Origin: Babylonia areolata
Lineage: Eukaryota; Mollusca; Gastropoda; Neogastropoda; Buccinidae
DNA length: 64,000 bases
NCBI RefSeq assembly: GCF_041734735.1
Contig: NC_134891.1
Span: 13,898,078 to 13,962,077, forward strand
Direction: 5' to 3'
Positions 1-12,182 of this stretch are shown piece after piece. The notes under the pieces are model-generated. The model ran no database searches. It was not told the DNA's origin and saw nothing but the letters and a program-made list of their open reading frames with translations. The first letter of the stretch is position 1. Every line of letters begins with the position of its first letter. A program made the position numbers and the translations under genes.

Positions 1-1
1 T

Positions 2-193
2 GGATGGATCGACGTTGATGGCACCTTGGAACCAATGTGGTCCGCAGAAGACGTCATCCTGCCCGCAGATATGGTTGACTTCCTTGTGGACTTTCCAGAC
101 TCTGACGACGACGAAGAAGAAGCTGTCATATCCTACGTATCAAGAGTCGCTTTCTACTTGTGCCGAGGGAAGCGACTCAGAATAATGAGATAG
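2..193 (+). CDS. C-terminal end of an unrecognised ORF, cut by the window edge
   Basis: The frame is open from the first base to a TAG at 191-193 and encodes about 63 residues. It contains WIDVDGT near the start, a run of acidic residues (DSDDDEEE) in the middle and a basic end (CRGKRLRIMR). I do not recognise the family. The acidic tail followed by a short basic end would suit the C-terminus of a transposase or another nuclear protein, but this is a guess. It could also be a terminal exon or a chance open frame. Nothing downstream supports it. Confidence 0.3.
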   Translation, partial: GWIDVDGTLEPMWSAEDVILPADMVDFLVDFPDSDDDEEEAVISYVSRVAFYLCRGKRLRIMR

Positions 194-701
194 GGGGTAG
201 GGCAGTTAAACCGGCGACAGAGGACAGCAGAATAGGCCCATGGTGATGTGGCATAGCTCAAAAGAATCACAAGAAACTGTTCTTTGAAAATGTGGTGTAC
301 TTTGTTTCTAATAAGTTGCACAGTTTTCGAGAGAGACGGTTTATTGCAAATACTTTGGCAAATTCACAGTTCGCAACGTGTGACAGATGGTGGGTACACA
401 CGTAGCTTCAATGCGGTCACCTTATTGCATATATTGTCGTTCTGATTATTGCATATCGTGCAGCAGGCATTACTGTCAACAAAAACATAAAGGAAATTCT
501 CGTAGCTTAAATAACAAAGACACAGGTGATCACCAAACTCATGGAATGTTTTGGAGCGACGAAAAGCAGCACCTGAGATGGGTACCCTTCAAAATTAAGC
601 CAGAAGGGACAGTGAGACCCAAGATTTTTTATGTTAACATGATTTTTCGTGATCTATACACTCTAAAGCACCAGAAAATACATGTGACAAATTTATTAGT
701 T

Positions 702-719
702 GGGGGGGGGGGGGGGGGG
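702..719. repeat. Poly-G run, 18 bp
   Basis: Uninterrupted run of 18 guanines. It is one of four runs of 15 or more on the + strand of this window. Confidence 0.95.
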
Positions 720-889
720 TGATAGGTAGACCATTTCTCCTCACCGAGTGATAGTCCTTCACAAAAGACTAAGCTGTAAATGGTTTCCCAATGACTGGAG
801 AAACCATTGATAATACAGCTCTCACTTTGCTGTTGGCCCAAATGTAAATTTATGTCAATCTGTGATAAAAGCCGAGTGTTGGGCCGCCG

Positions 890-892
<3 letters not shown>

Positions 893-939
<47 letters not shown>

Positions 940-959
940 AAACACAAACACACACACAC
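893..959. repeat. (CA)n microsatellite
   Basis: About 67 bp of CA repeats with a few CAAA variants towards the right end. It lies directly before the SINE fragment that starts near 960. Confidence 0.95.
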
Positions 960-960
960 T

Positions 961-1118
961 AAAAATCCTGTAATCCATGTTGGCATATGGTGGGTTATGG
1001 AAACAAGAACATACCCAGCATACATATTCCTGATAACTGAGGGTGACTTCCATGTGGTCAAACATGTAAAAGCCCACTCGTAAACATGAGTGAACATGTG
1101 AGCCCATTAACAAAACCC
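961..1118 (+). mobile_element. Fragment of tRNA-headed SINE (body and 3' part)
   Basis: Contains GATCCTGTAATCC-like sequence, then GTGGGTTATGGAAACAAG and AACATACCCAGCATAC. The same order is found on the minus strand of the full copy at 2535-3078 and partly at 58490-58650. The tRNA-like head is missing here, so the copy is 5' truncated. The hairpin-like CCCACTCGTAAACATGAGTG near 1074-1093 is shared with the 58.5-kb copy. Confidence 0.6.
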
Positions 1119-1156
1119 AAACAAACTGGGTTTAAGTTGGCCAAAAGAATCAGTAT

Positions 1157-1264
1157 CTCAAGGAGGCGTCACTGCGTTCGGACTAATCCATATACGCTAC
1201 ACCACATCTGCCAAGCAGGTGCCTGACCAGCAGCGTAACCCAACGCGCTTAGTCAGGCCTTGAG
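1157..1264 (+). repeat. SINE-like dispersed repeat with CTCAAGG/CCTTGAG ends
   Basis: A compact 108-bp block begins CTCAAGG and ends CCTTGAG, so its ends can pair, and is followed by a short A run. The inside is high-complexity (GCGTCACTGCGTTCGG, then CGTAACCCAACGCGC). Only one copy is in this window. I take it for a short retroposon or hairpin MITE from its form; family unknown. Confidence 0.35.
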
Positions 1265-2534
1265 GAAAAAAATTGGATAACAGGAACAGATTTTGTCAAA
1301 CATAAACATGCTCATAGAAAAATCTGAAAGATGTATTTTGTCACACACAAACATCCATGTCACAGATATGAGTGATCACTATTCCTTTGAAATGAGATAA
1401 CACTGTAGGGAAATCAAGAATATACAAGTTTCAATTGTCGTAAAGCCGTGAGTGGGCAAGCAGCTATTTTGGCATGATGTCAAGTACATTTCTCTCCTAA
1501 AATGTATTTTATTGCAGCAATCACTGGCAATACTTTGTAACAGAAATTTCTAGTGTGGGGAGAGCTATAAGCACCAACGTCCAAAATGATATTTCATATA
1601 TTTCAGAAATAGTTCGGAATCTGATGATTGAAACAAATTTAAAATCAAAAGATAAAAAGAACAATCATCTTTAAGCTTCTTCACCAATATTTGTAGCATT
1701 GATCCCCATCTGCGAAGTGAACTGTTGTCTTGAGAAGCTCTTTATTTCAGCTGAACATATGGCCATCTTTCTGGTGCCATTCCTATACATTTGTGCATAT
1801 TCACATGGTCTGCATATTTCTTTCTTTGTGTTTAATCTGGATATTTATAAATCACCAGTTCGTGTTTTTTTCTTTGCGGATGTGAAAGAAAATTGTGATT
1901 CTTTCTTTCTTGTCATTTGCTTTTTATTTTCATAGTATATATCCTTTTGTCTCACTGCTTGACAGATTGCAAAAATAATTATGCATTGCAGGGTGGGTTT
2001 TTTTGGTTTTGGGTTTTTTTTGTTTTTTGGTGTGTTTTTTGCCAATACCCCGCTCTCCCGTTTATGTACCCTATGTGTCGTATGTGTATGGCCAGAGTTT
2101 GGTTTGGGACGGTTATGATTGTAACATGCTGTCTGAGCTTCCTCCACACTTAGCTGGACTGTACATGAACTTTGCTTTGTTTGTAACACATGCAGATGGA
2201 CTGAGTTTTTATACACTAGTCAAATATAAACATTTATTGCACATTGCAGTGTATTTCACGCCACTGTATGTTTTGCATTTATGGGCATTTTATTTAACAT
2301 GTGTGTTTTGCCAAGAGATGCATTTTATTCATCTTGCGGAATCATTTTGCACATAGTTACTTTAAAAAATGTATTTTACAGCATTCGTGCTTGATAGCGT
2401 TTATTTGAGCAACTTGTTTATTATATGTATGGGTTTTCATTTCTTTTGAACAACTTTATCAAGAATACATGTTTCCTTTTTTCCGATATTGTGAAGTGTG
2501 GCTGCATACATGTGTGTATGTGTGCATGATATGA

Positions 2535-3078
2535 TGTGATGATATGGATACTTATATAGCACATATCCTTGGTCAGAGATCAAGCTCTAAGCGCTTTACA
2601 AACACGGGGTCATTTGCACAACAGGCTACATGCCAGGTAGAGCAGACTGACGGCTGCTATTGCAGGGTGCTTATTTTTTGTTTCCTGTGTCATTCAGTCA
2701 GATTCCAGGCAGCACACATACACACTCGGACAAACATGTAATATTTTATGTGTATGACTGTTTTGCGTTTATTCACCTCACCATGTAGGCAGCCATACTC
2801 TGTTTACAGGGGTGTGTATGCTGGGTATGTTCTTGTTTCCATAACCCACTGAATGCTGACTTGGATTACAGGATCTTTAACGTTCATATTTGATCTTATG
2901 TGTGTTATATACATAAAAGGGGTTCAGCCACGAGCAGGTCTGCACATAATGTTGACCTGGGAGATCAGAAAAGTATCCGCCCTTTACCCGCGAGGCGTCA
3001 TTACCGAGATTTGAACCATGAACCCTCAGATTGAAAGTCCAACGCTTTAACCACTCGGCTATTGCATGTGCAGTAGGG
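2535..3078 (-). mobile_element. tRNA-derived SINE, near full length
   Basis: On the minus strand the head (3070-2995) holds a box A, TAGCCGAGTGGTTAAAGCG, and a box B-like GGTTCAAATCTC at tRNA spacing, resembling a Ser/Leu-type tRNA. The body follows with GTTGACCTGGGAG-type sequence on the other strand, then GTGGGTTATGGAAACAAG. The 3' end (about 2600-2540) has AAGCGCTTAGAG, GGATATG and GCTATATAAGTAT, which resembles the 3' end of the L2-like LINE at 6895-6960 (AAGGCGCTTTGAG, GGATATCGCGCCATAG). This suggests the LINE supplied the retrotransposition machinery. The copy is diverged, so it is probably old. Confidence 0.7.
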
Positions 3079-3879
3079 GTGAATGTGCACTGGAGCAAGT
3101 TTCTGTGTATGTAATGTGACCAGGTCTCTAATATTCAGAATGATAAGCAAGGAATAATATAAAAAGACAGGGTTGCATTATCTCTAGCTCTCAGCCAAAC
3201 CACTTATTCTCTGTCGGTGGCTTCGCTTCCAGAATATTCATGTACCAATTTGGTATGACATGTTGGTAATAATAACAGAACACTCAGCCATAAACTGAAG
3301 GAAGTTTGCCTCCATTGTCTTTCTGGATGGACATTGCGGGCTTTCTTCATACTTTTTGTGAACAACTTTTTTTTTCCAGACACAAAATTAGAAATTAATG
3401 AGTTTGTGAGAGAGAGATTCAAGATGGATCATTCGATTACTAGTAAGGCCATAGCCCTATATGAATAGGAGGGGGGCAATAACAGAGTTTTACATGTGCC
3501 ATTGCAATTGTTGATATAAACAACGCAACATCTTTCAGAACAAACTATCTGTGAATCTAAGAAATAAGTGTCTCTCTTGATTGCAGTACTTTATAAAGGT
3601 ACATTGGTGATTGATTGAGTGCCGACAAGTCGCCTGACAGGCAGGCTCTTCAGCTCTCTTGGTTTTTAGTCGATTGTTTTATCCCTGTCTTTTTTAATCA
3701 AGTCAGTTTTTGACATACTGATTCACGATGAACACGTCTTTTACGTGTTTGTTTTATACCGCTCCATGTGCCTTCAAACTGTTTGTTTGGACATTTTTAC
3801 TGTGGGCGTCAAATATTAATCACCGTTCGCCATTGCTGGAGAATGGCCAACAAGCAGAGTGTTCAGTGGTAAACATCAA

Positions 3880-6800
3880 CACTGCACGCGCCTCGCCATG
3901 CAAGTATTCTCGACATCAGCTGCTTGCGTTGGATCAGTACACACACTCTGTGGTATGTCAAGATGTGATGCGACGTCTTAAAGGACTTAAACATTGGTTA
4001 CAACCTCCCCCGCAAAAAACGATCTCGTCGGGGAGGGACACGGAAAAGGAAAGTGATACACGTCATTCAGAGCAGTGCAAACAGTTCTGAACCCAAATCA
4101 CACAAGAGGCAAAAGGTGAGAGTAAACTTTTCTAACCCCGAAAGGAATGTACAAGTGATTGAGACACCTTTCCACCCGTCACATCTGAAACTTATGTTTG
4201 TGAATGTTCAGTCATGTCGACAGAAGGCATCTTCTATCCACGACATAATTGTTGACAATGCTTTTGATGTTGTTATGTTAACTGAAACCTGGCTGTATAA
4301 AGAGGGGGACGAATCATTCATGGCACAGCTAACACCGCAGGGGTACAAATCGAAATCGTTCCCCAGACAAGTTAGAAAAGGGGGCGGTATAGCATCTATA
4401 ATGAGGAGCCATATACAAAATGTTTATACGTTCAAAACCCTCGACAACACATCATTTGAGGGCGTAGCATTGAAGTTCGAGAGCAAAAACTATGTGTGCC
4501 ATGTTACATGTGTATATAGACCTCCACCAAATCGACATAATAAATGTAGTATCCAGGATTTTATCACCGATTTTTTTCCAGTCTCTTAGATAAGTACACT
4601 CTTAGATGCAGGGGACTTAGTTTTAATAGGTGATTTTAACTTTCATTATGAACAGGCCAACAATTCTGACATCTTACGTTTGCGTACTCTGCTCCACGAC
4701 CACGGATTAAAACAACTGATAAGTGAACCCACCCACAAACATGGTCACACACTTAATTGGCTTGTGGTTCGGGAGAATATACTCGCCCCCCAGTTTCAGG
4801 TAATGGACTTTGCCCTTGATGACCACATGGCAGTCATTTACAACATCCCTTTTAAGAGACTCAAACGAGAAAAACGCCTTGTAACATCGCAAAACACCAA
4901 AATGATTAATGTTGATCTTTTCCATGCCGACATCAAATCCATTGTGCAGGAATATCATTCAAACTCATCACCCCTCAGAATATACAACACCGGCCCTCCG
5001 TCAGATACTGGACAAGCATGCCCCTCTCTCCACTCGCCTTGTTGCTGACCGTCCTGCTCCCTAGATGGCCGATGAACTGAGGGCCGCCAAGCGTCGGGAA
5101 CGACAGGCCGAGAACGTTTGGCGCTCCAACAAACTGACAGTCTTCCGTGGTATCTATATCAAATAGCGCAACACACTGAACGCTATGCAGACCACTGCAA
5201 AACGTCAACACTTCAGTGTTTCCATCTGCCAGTGCTCCACGTCCAAACAGCTATATGCTGTTTCAAACCAACTGACTGGCAAAAGCAAAGAACTGTTACT
5301 GTCAAAAGACATTCCTCCTCAGGATCTTCCTGATGCTTTTTGTACATATTTTACTGATAAAATCGCTAACATACGGCATGAACTGGATGCTTGTCCACCA
5401 GAGAATAAGTTCAGTGAATTTAAAGGGGGTTTGATGACATGTTTTAGAACAATTTCTGAAAAGACTAAGAGATTTTATTCTTTATTCTCCAAATAAGAAC
5501 TGTGATTTAGATCCATTACCATCTAACCTTTTAAAGATATGTCTAGATGATCTTCTACCCTTGATCACCAGTATTGTAAACTACTCTCTAGAGTCAGGCA
5601 CTGTTGATGAATCTCTCAAATTGGCTATTGTCACCCCACTTTTGAAAAAGCACAATCTGGAACTATCGACCCGTGTCTAATCTGTCATTCATTTCTAAAA
5701 TTATTGAGAAAGTTGTGTTAAAGCAGTTACAGAAAAACGGTCCACTCAAAATTTATCAGTCGGCCTATCCAAAAAAAAGAAAAAAAAACAAAACAAAAAA
5801 AAAACAGCACAGAAACAGCTCTTCTCTCAAATACAGACAAAAAACTTGCATCCTTAGTGGCATTCCTAGATCTGTCAGCAGCATATGATACAATTAACCA
5901 CCAAATTCTTATCAACCGTCTGAGCACTACCTTTGGCATTCGATCTACTGCTTTAAAATGGTTTTCATCATATCTTTCAAACCGTCAGCTCTGCGTTAAA
6001 GTAAATCATACCACTTCTAACGTTATCCCTCTTGTATTTGGTGTCCCTCAGGGATCGGTTCTGGGACCTATTTTATTCACTTTATATACTCAGCCTTTGT
6101 CCGACATCATCAAAAGGCATTTATTTGATTACCATAAATATGCTGATGACATTGAGTTACAAAAAGCCGCCCCACCATCTGATTTCAAAACAGTCATTAA
6201 TGAGACGAAAGCCTGTGTGGCTGATGTAAAGATGTGGATGGACAGAAACAAGTTAAAACTTAACGAAGAGAAAACCGAGCTCTTAGCTGTAGGAGCTCGT
6301 CTCAATGAAATTTTTAAAAAAAGGGCTGAGTCACTCTCGGCACTTCTACAGTTACATTTCAAACATCAGCTAAATACTTGGGTGTGCATTTTGATCAGAC
6401 CTTGACCATGGCTGACCACATTTCATCCCTGTGTCGCTCATGCAATTTTTATCTTCGCAGACTAGCCTCAGTCAGACCATACTTAACGGAGAAAAACATG
6501 CTCAGTTGGTTTCCTCTTTTGTCCGGTCCAGACTAGATTACTGCAATTCTACCTTCGCAGGTTTATCATCTTCCTCTCTTATTAGCCTACAGAAAGTACA
6601 GAACAATGATGCACGACTTGTCCTAGGAAAAAAGAAATCTGATCATGCCACACCTCTTTTGCATCAGTTGCACTGGCGTGCGTGCGTGTGTGTGTGTGTG
6701 TGCGAGTGTGAGTGTGCGCGCGCATGTATGTGTGTCTAAAAATGTGTGTTTTTAAGGAATGTATTTCTTTTTAATCTAAGCATTATTTACTTGATATTTT

Positions 6801-6968
6801 TATTGTTTGGTGGATCATGCTTTTTTTTCTCATTCTGTGAACGCATTGGATTGAGCTGTTGTAATTTTTATGTTGTGTTTTTATCTGGCTCGATGATGTA
6901 AGGCGCTTTGAGTAGCATTAGTACTGGATATCGCGCCATAGAAAAGTTATGAATTATTATTATTACAT
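3880..6968 (+). mobile_element. Decayed L2-like LINE (endonuclease and reverse transcriptase)
   Basis: A non-LTR retrotransposon coding region in several frames. About 3905-4090 matches the basic region before the endonuclease, rich in Arg and Lys. 4180-4590 is the AP-endonuclease N-terminal half (NVQSCRQKASSI, TETWLY, CVYRPPPNR). 4615-4960 is its C-terminal half (LVLIGDFNFHYE, DHGLKQLISEPTHKHG, DDHMAVI). 5857-6400 is the reverse transcriptase (FLDLSAAYDTINH, GVPQGSVLGPILFTLYTQPL, YADD, NKLKLNEEKTE). 6430-6690 is the thumb region ending HATPLLHQLHW, and a (TG)n run near 6688-6730 breaks the end. The 3' end AAGGCGCTTTGAG with an ATTATT tail fits L2-type elements. An A-rich stretch at 5768-5812 interrupts the RT, and frameshifts lie near 3990, 4590, 5050, 5490 and 6400. 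No ORF1 was recognised. Not functional. Confidence 0.85.
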
Positions 6969-6999
6969 AGCAAAACTACGTATAATGTTTTCATTGTTA

Positions 7000-8105
7000 G
7001 ATGTCATTAATGAACATAGCCGAAATAAGCATGGATATATATATATATAATATTTTTGGTGAATAACTTTGATTGGATTCGTAAGTCAGTCAACACGGGA
7101 CATCCTAAAACAAAGTGAACTTCATCCTCTCTTGATCCCTTGCACAATGGGCGCAATAGCTCAGAATGACATGTTGCTTTGTAACGATATCTGTGTGTGT
7201 TTACTTTAAAAAATTCCAAATCTTACTTAATCTGGTCAAAGTGAGGCTGAGGTGTCTGTTCAAATCAAACAAAAGGTATCGCTTTACTATATGATTAGAG
7301 GTATAAATTCGATACGTATCAAATCTTTCCCTTCTTTAGATATGGCTTACCCGCTCCTGCCACGTACGCTGACGAAGAATTCGCACAAATCTAATTTCAC
7401 CCCCTACTCCTTGATATTCCCATGCGTACCCAAGCCAAAGTTCACGTAAACATATTCATACATTTGATACCCAGTTTGTTTTCCCTCTTAAGTCTAAATC
7501 ATATAGCATATTGTACGATTTACTTGGCAGTCGAGTATTCTTCATTTTTAATAACTTTAACCAGTAACGAATGCATCTAATAGCAGAGTTAATATAGATT
7601 GGATGCCTATTAGTTTCTCCATATACTAAACCATTGGGTGTTCTCATTTCAACCCCTAAAAACTTTTTAAGCCCAAATAAACGAACAGACTCACAATGCA
7701 CAACCGATTTTCTATTTAACCCCCACAATTCTGAACCATATAGCACAATAGGTTGTATCTGAATATCAAATAATTTCAGAAATAGCTTCAAAGAATTAAT
7801 ATTCAACAAACGAAGCATCTTCATAATATGTAACAACGTATTTTTCCCTCTGATAAATCCTTGCATGCAGCTACAAACTCAAACTCGTGGAGAAGAATAT
7901 TCCAAGATATTTATAAACATTAACGACAGACATAGCATGTCATAAACCCATCTTTCCCTCGCTGCCAGATAACCCCCTTTTCTAATGACAGTTATGTTAC
8001 TCTTATCCAAATTAACCTGTAACTGTAACTGATTGGTTGAATTTTTCAGATTAATCAACTGTGTTTGAAGACCAAAACTGTACAGATGAAGTGGTTGCAA
8101 CACTA
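7000..8105 (-). mobile_element. LINE fragment: end of reverse transcriptase and C-terminal zinc region
   Basis: On the minus strand, 8103-7880 encodes the end of the RT palm (VNLDKSNITVIRKGGYLAARERWVY). 7866-7456 encodes the following region (LFDIQIQPIVLYGSELWGL, TPNGLVYGETNRHPIY, then a KMLYDLD-like stretch). 7219-7007 holds a CxxC and HFVLxC zinc-like motif (LCKGSREDEVHFVLGC). The same protein type is found at 22320-23620. No RNase H follows. Frames are broken between the three parts and the 5' end is missing. Clade not assigned: the RKGGYLA and LYGSELWG motifs are common in invertebrate LINEs. Confidence 0.75.
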
Positions 8106-8254
8106 CTGTGCCAAAATAGTGAACTTACATTCATTTACTTTGTGTTTAACAGGGAACCTAGAAGTGTGGACACACAAATTCTGCATCATTCACAACAAAA
8201 ACAACCTCGAAACAGACATAAGATTAGTGACCAAACAAAGCAAGGCTCAGACTG

Positions 8255-9165
8255 ATGAGGAGGAGGAATTGTGTTTAATGTCCCGTCACACAAATCGGTG
8301 ATTGAAGAGATTTTGTTAAAGTATTTATGAATACATTTGAGTATTATCGGTTAGAAGGGGTGGGAGATGTGAATGAGGGTGAAATTTGAAAAAAAATCTA
8401 AATATAATTACAGGAAATTACTTAAAGGACTTCGTAAAAGAGAAGTCGTTAAACTGACAAGCGAAACAACTGATAATGAATGCAAAAAGTCAAAAACATC
8501 AAGGTTCTCATTCACTTGTGAAGACACACTTTCGTGTACAGAAGGCTTCATCAAGCTACAGTCAAAAATTATATGCTTAATTGTCAGGTTACTAAAGCAT
8601 ATGCACTTCACATTAGAACAATACTTGGTCCGTAATGAATTTGATAATAGTCTGAGAATTGGTCTGCGAATCGGACTAAAGTCTGAGAGAGTCAACTGAC
8701 AAGGTTTTAGACTTGAATTCAAACACCTATAAAAGTCTGTTTCTAGTAAGTTGCTTATTTCCTTGTATGACAATGGGCAATATACTTTCATACTATCTAT
8801 ATGATTCTTTGTTCCCCGTTTTGCTGCCCTGTCTGCTTGGTCGTTATAAAGGAATCCAGTGTGGGATGGTATCCAACAAAAAAACAAACATTTGTACCCT
8901 TCACAAATAGGGAGTGCAATAAATACCTAATTTCAAACAATAAATCTTCTCTTTGATTATTCTCAAAAAGGAGCACATTTTTTAAAACAGATTGAGAATC
9001 AACACAAAATAGGATATTACTTACTATGATTGGTATATCAACAAGATGATTTAAAGCCATAAGGATGGCCACTAATTCAGCTGTAAAAATCGAATGTCCC
9101 TTACCTAAATAATATGATTTTTCTGTTTTTAGGTCAGGAAAGACAAAACTGCACTGCTGCTATCA
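8255..9165 (-). mobile_element. LINE fragment: RNase H domain and 3' end (Jockey/I group)
   Basis: Minus strand. About 9160-8900 encodes the first half of a ribonuclease H domain (GHSIFTAELVAILMALNHL, then CVDSQSVLK); 8887-8408 encodes the second half (WIPSHTGFLYNDQADRAAK) and a C-terminal region with CxC and HIIFDC. Conserved residues E (AEL), D (DSQS) and D (NDQAD) are visible; the first Asp of the RNase H fold is unclear. The 3' UTR ends near 8255 with a GACGGGACATTAAACACAAT sequence. The two halves overlap in different frames, so there is at least one frameshift near 8880. Part of the linker to the RT may extend to about 9440. The matching fragment at 12955-13065 shows the family is repeated. 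Confidence 0.75.
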
Positions 9166-9169
9166 TCCA

Positions 9170-10985
9170 GGCTCAGACTGAGAAATATGAAATTCGACAT
9201 GTTCACCAAACCCGTACAAAGTTTGGAGGTTACACATAATTTGAAAAGAGACTGGGTAATGCTTTGTACGTATTTCACTTTTAAAAATGTCAGACATGTT
9301 CTTAACTGCAAACAACGAAACACTGACAGAAAGCCTACGAGAAGGAGGATACCAAAGCCGGACCATCAATTTCCAGGAAAAAAGACAACTTGCACTGCAA
9401 GTTCTTTTTTTTTTTGTTTCCAAGAGATTGTTGCATGATGATGTGTGACAAAGCAAAGAAATGAAACCCAGTTTCTAAAGACCAGAGTCATTCAAGTAGG
9501 TAGCTACTCTAACCGAGGGAACTGTGATTGTCTAAATATATGACAGATCTTGTGGCACGGAAAGCACACTACCACAAACTATTTTGGAAGGGACTTAATT
9601 CTGAGGCACATGGAAGAAGAAAGAAAAAAATTTACAGAGCAAAAGGAAGCCCAAAGGGACGCTTTTTAACCATGTGCGAATAAACGGAAAAGGGCATCAC
9701 TGGTGAAGACGAAGTAGAGCGTGTATCAATGCTGAGAAACGTATCATGCATGAAAGAGAAACACCCACTGTTACAAAACCCAAACCACGGGACTGAACAT
9801 TCTGGGTGCAAAATAGATTTTGCAGCTCCAAATCACCGGAGTGAGTTACTGCACTCATCAGACACACAGGCCGAACTATGAAAAGTGTTGTTGCTTCTGC
9901 ATCAGAAGTTGGAGGAGCAGCCCTCATATTTCGCTGTCTCATTCAGAGTTACAGAGAAACTCCAGTGAGGCTACCAGCAATGGCGTCTTTTGTGACTGAA
10001 TATCAAAGGGCTCCTGGTTCTGCAAAGGACTTTAAGGAATGTGGTTTAGCTGGAAAAGACAAATGCTCCGAAATGCAATACAGAATCACTGCCTCTGTTT
10101 CGCAAGATATATGATGTGCTTTTACAACTAAAGTGGGAAGCTGAAATGCCAAAGCGCATTGTTCTGAGTACTGCAATCTGCCATATAACGGGAAGCGCTA
10201 AACTTGTCAGCATACATATTTTGAATCACTTTGGCCACTGCATGTCTCACAGTTGTGTCCTTGCAATGGACTTAAGTAACATCTTGCTGCCAGAAACCTT
10301 CTCTTTCGATAACGTGATTTATCACTGCGGAGACAATAGTAATTTACAGGAGTCTGGATAAGGACATTCAATAATTACATGGAACTGACAATCAAAAAGT
10401 AGTAAGAAACTCTGAAAACCAGGTCTAGGCACCAGTGCTCAGTGACGCATATCCTTCATCGACACAGCCACTTCACCTTCAGTGTTGTCCCCAAAGCTCC
10501 AGCCATGTTGCACAAACGAAAAAGCCCATTCTCAAAATAGTTGACACTCATGTCCCCATTCGACTTGCTACAGATGACGCAACTGTGTCCAGATTCATGC
10601 AGATTCTGACCAGATACACATATTCTGTGAACACCCCATTACAGAATTGGTAAGTTGGGTGTCACTCATAAGAACGAATCTGACCAAGGTACAGGAACAG
10701 TCAACAGTTGACTCTACATCCTGTTCTTCATCCTGCCACTGACATGTTAACAGTGCAACACTATCTGCAGGTGTCACTGAACGCAACAAGACAACTGGGT
10801 TGGGAGTATGCCTTTGTCACATTTGACTTTGCAGTTGCAAGACCGCAGTGATAACCATTTTAGCAAAATGAACAGTCCCAGAAGAATGCAGTATGTCCAG
10901 GTGCGTTTCACTTTACTTATTCTTTCCTTAGTACTCTGGGAAAACTCGTGAGAGGAACAGGCTTTAGAGACATCAGCGTTCAGAT
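9170..10985. other. Unassigned sequence
   Basis: About 1.8 kb with only short open frames on both strands. I see no domain, terminal repeat or microsatellite that identifies it. The first 270 bp may be the RT to RNase H linker of the LINE to the left. Confidence 0.4.
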
Positions 10986-10989
10986 GGGC

Positions 10990-11300
10990 TGTAGGTCCAC
11001 GATTTCTGGCAATCCCACGATTTCTCTCACTTTAAAAGAAATCGTTGGATTTCGAGAAATCGTGGTCGTTCCCTTCCTACGTTTTCTCACAATGTGCGAG
11101 AAATCGTGGGAAGTCCCCCTTATTTTTATCAAAAATATTTCCGTTATCATCGAGTTGGTTTCTTGTCTGTCCCCAATGCAAATCTTAGAGAAACATGAGA
11201 GAGAAAAAAAGACAAGAGAAAAAGGGGGGCGACAACAATGGCGATCATGACAATGACAGTGGCGCGAGCGAAAACATGAACAATAATGGCACTGAAACAC
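10990..11300 (+). repeat. Left member of an inverted repeat pair built on CCACGATTTCTC
   Basis: About 270 bp (from about 11033) matches the reverse complement of 11905-12182 with scattered changes: GAGAAATCGTGGTCGTTCCC, then CGTTTTCT, GAGAAATCGTGGGAA, a GTGCAAATCTxxGAGAAA segment, an A/G-rich stretch and GACGATCATGATAATGACAG-like sequence. Before it lie two further inverted copies of the core (10997 and 11014), so the left end can fold on itself. There is no coding signal. It could be a MITE or the arms of a foldback element. Confidence 0.6.
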
Positions 11301-11899
11301 AACTTTATTTTCTCTTGTATTTCGCAGTGCATCTACCTCAACTTCAACATCGGAATCAATAGCAAACGGAATTCAGGCAGTGTGTATAACTCAAACAGAA
11401 ATATAATATGATATAATGTAATATGATACAATATAATATGACTTGAACCGAATCTTTCCTGGACGTTGGAAATAACATCAAAATGATTCAACTTTCTACA
11501 TAAATGTGATAGCAAAAAAGGTGTTTAACAATGCTTTACCCTCACGTTGGGCGCGTGAAAACTAGACCAAATAGTTTTGGTGTTTGTTGTGATGCAGCCG
11601 TTTCTGTCATGTTTATTTAGAATGTTCTTCATTTCATGCTTGCTCAAATGTTCATCTGTTTGTGTCAGTATCCTTTCGCATGCAAGATTGCATTGAAAAC
11701 AGATTATCAGTTTTATAGAAGACACCAAGAACATGAAAATAATCTAAAAACAGAATGAAAGAAGACCAAGTCAACCAACCAAATAAACACACATAAGGAA
11801 ACACACACAACAACAACCACAGCCAGACATAACCACACACACACTCACTCACTCGCTGACATACACTTACATTCACACTTGTTTTAAACCAGTACTATG
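11301..11899. other. Spacer between the inverted repeats
   Basis: About 600 bp of AT-rich sequence with an ATATAATATGAT tandem stretch at 11400-11445 and CACA-rich sequence at 11790-11850. No coding region was recognised. Confidence 0.5.
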
Positions 11900-12182
11900 C
11901 CATCACCTTCCGGTCTGTTGTTGATGTCTTTGCAAACACCACTGTCATTATCATGATCGTCGTTGTCGTTTCCCTTATTTCTAATTTCTTTTTTTCTCTC
12001 CCATTTTTCTCGTAGATTTGCACTGGGAAAGACAAAAAAACAACTCCGATAACAAAGGAAATATTTCTGATTAAAATAAAGGGGATTTCCCACGATTTCT
12101 CACACATCTCTTGCAATTGAAAGAAAACGTGGGAGGGGAACGACCACGATTTCTCGCAATCCCACGATTTTTCTCTTCCATA
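11900..12182 (-). repeat. Right member of the inverted repeat pair
   Basis: The reverse complement matches 11033-11300. Its outer end carries three copies of the CCCACGATTTCTC core (12089, 12141 and 12161), as the left member does. The order of blocks is the same and differences are single-base changes and short indels. Confidence 0.6.

Noticed and set aside
629-1113. Minus-strand ORFs of 80-108 codons
   Set aside because: They run through the CA repeat and poly-G and consist mainly of Cys-Val repeats. They are artefacts of the microsatellite.
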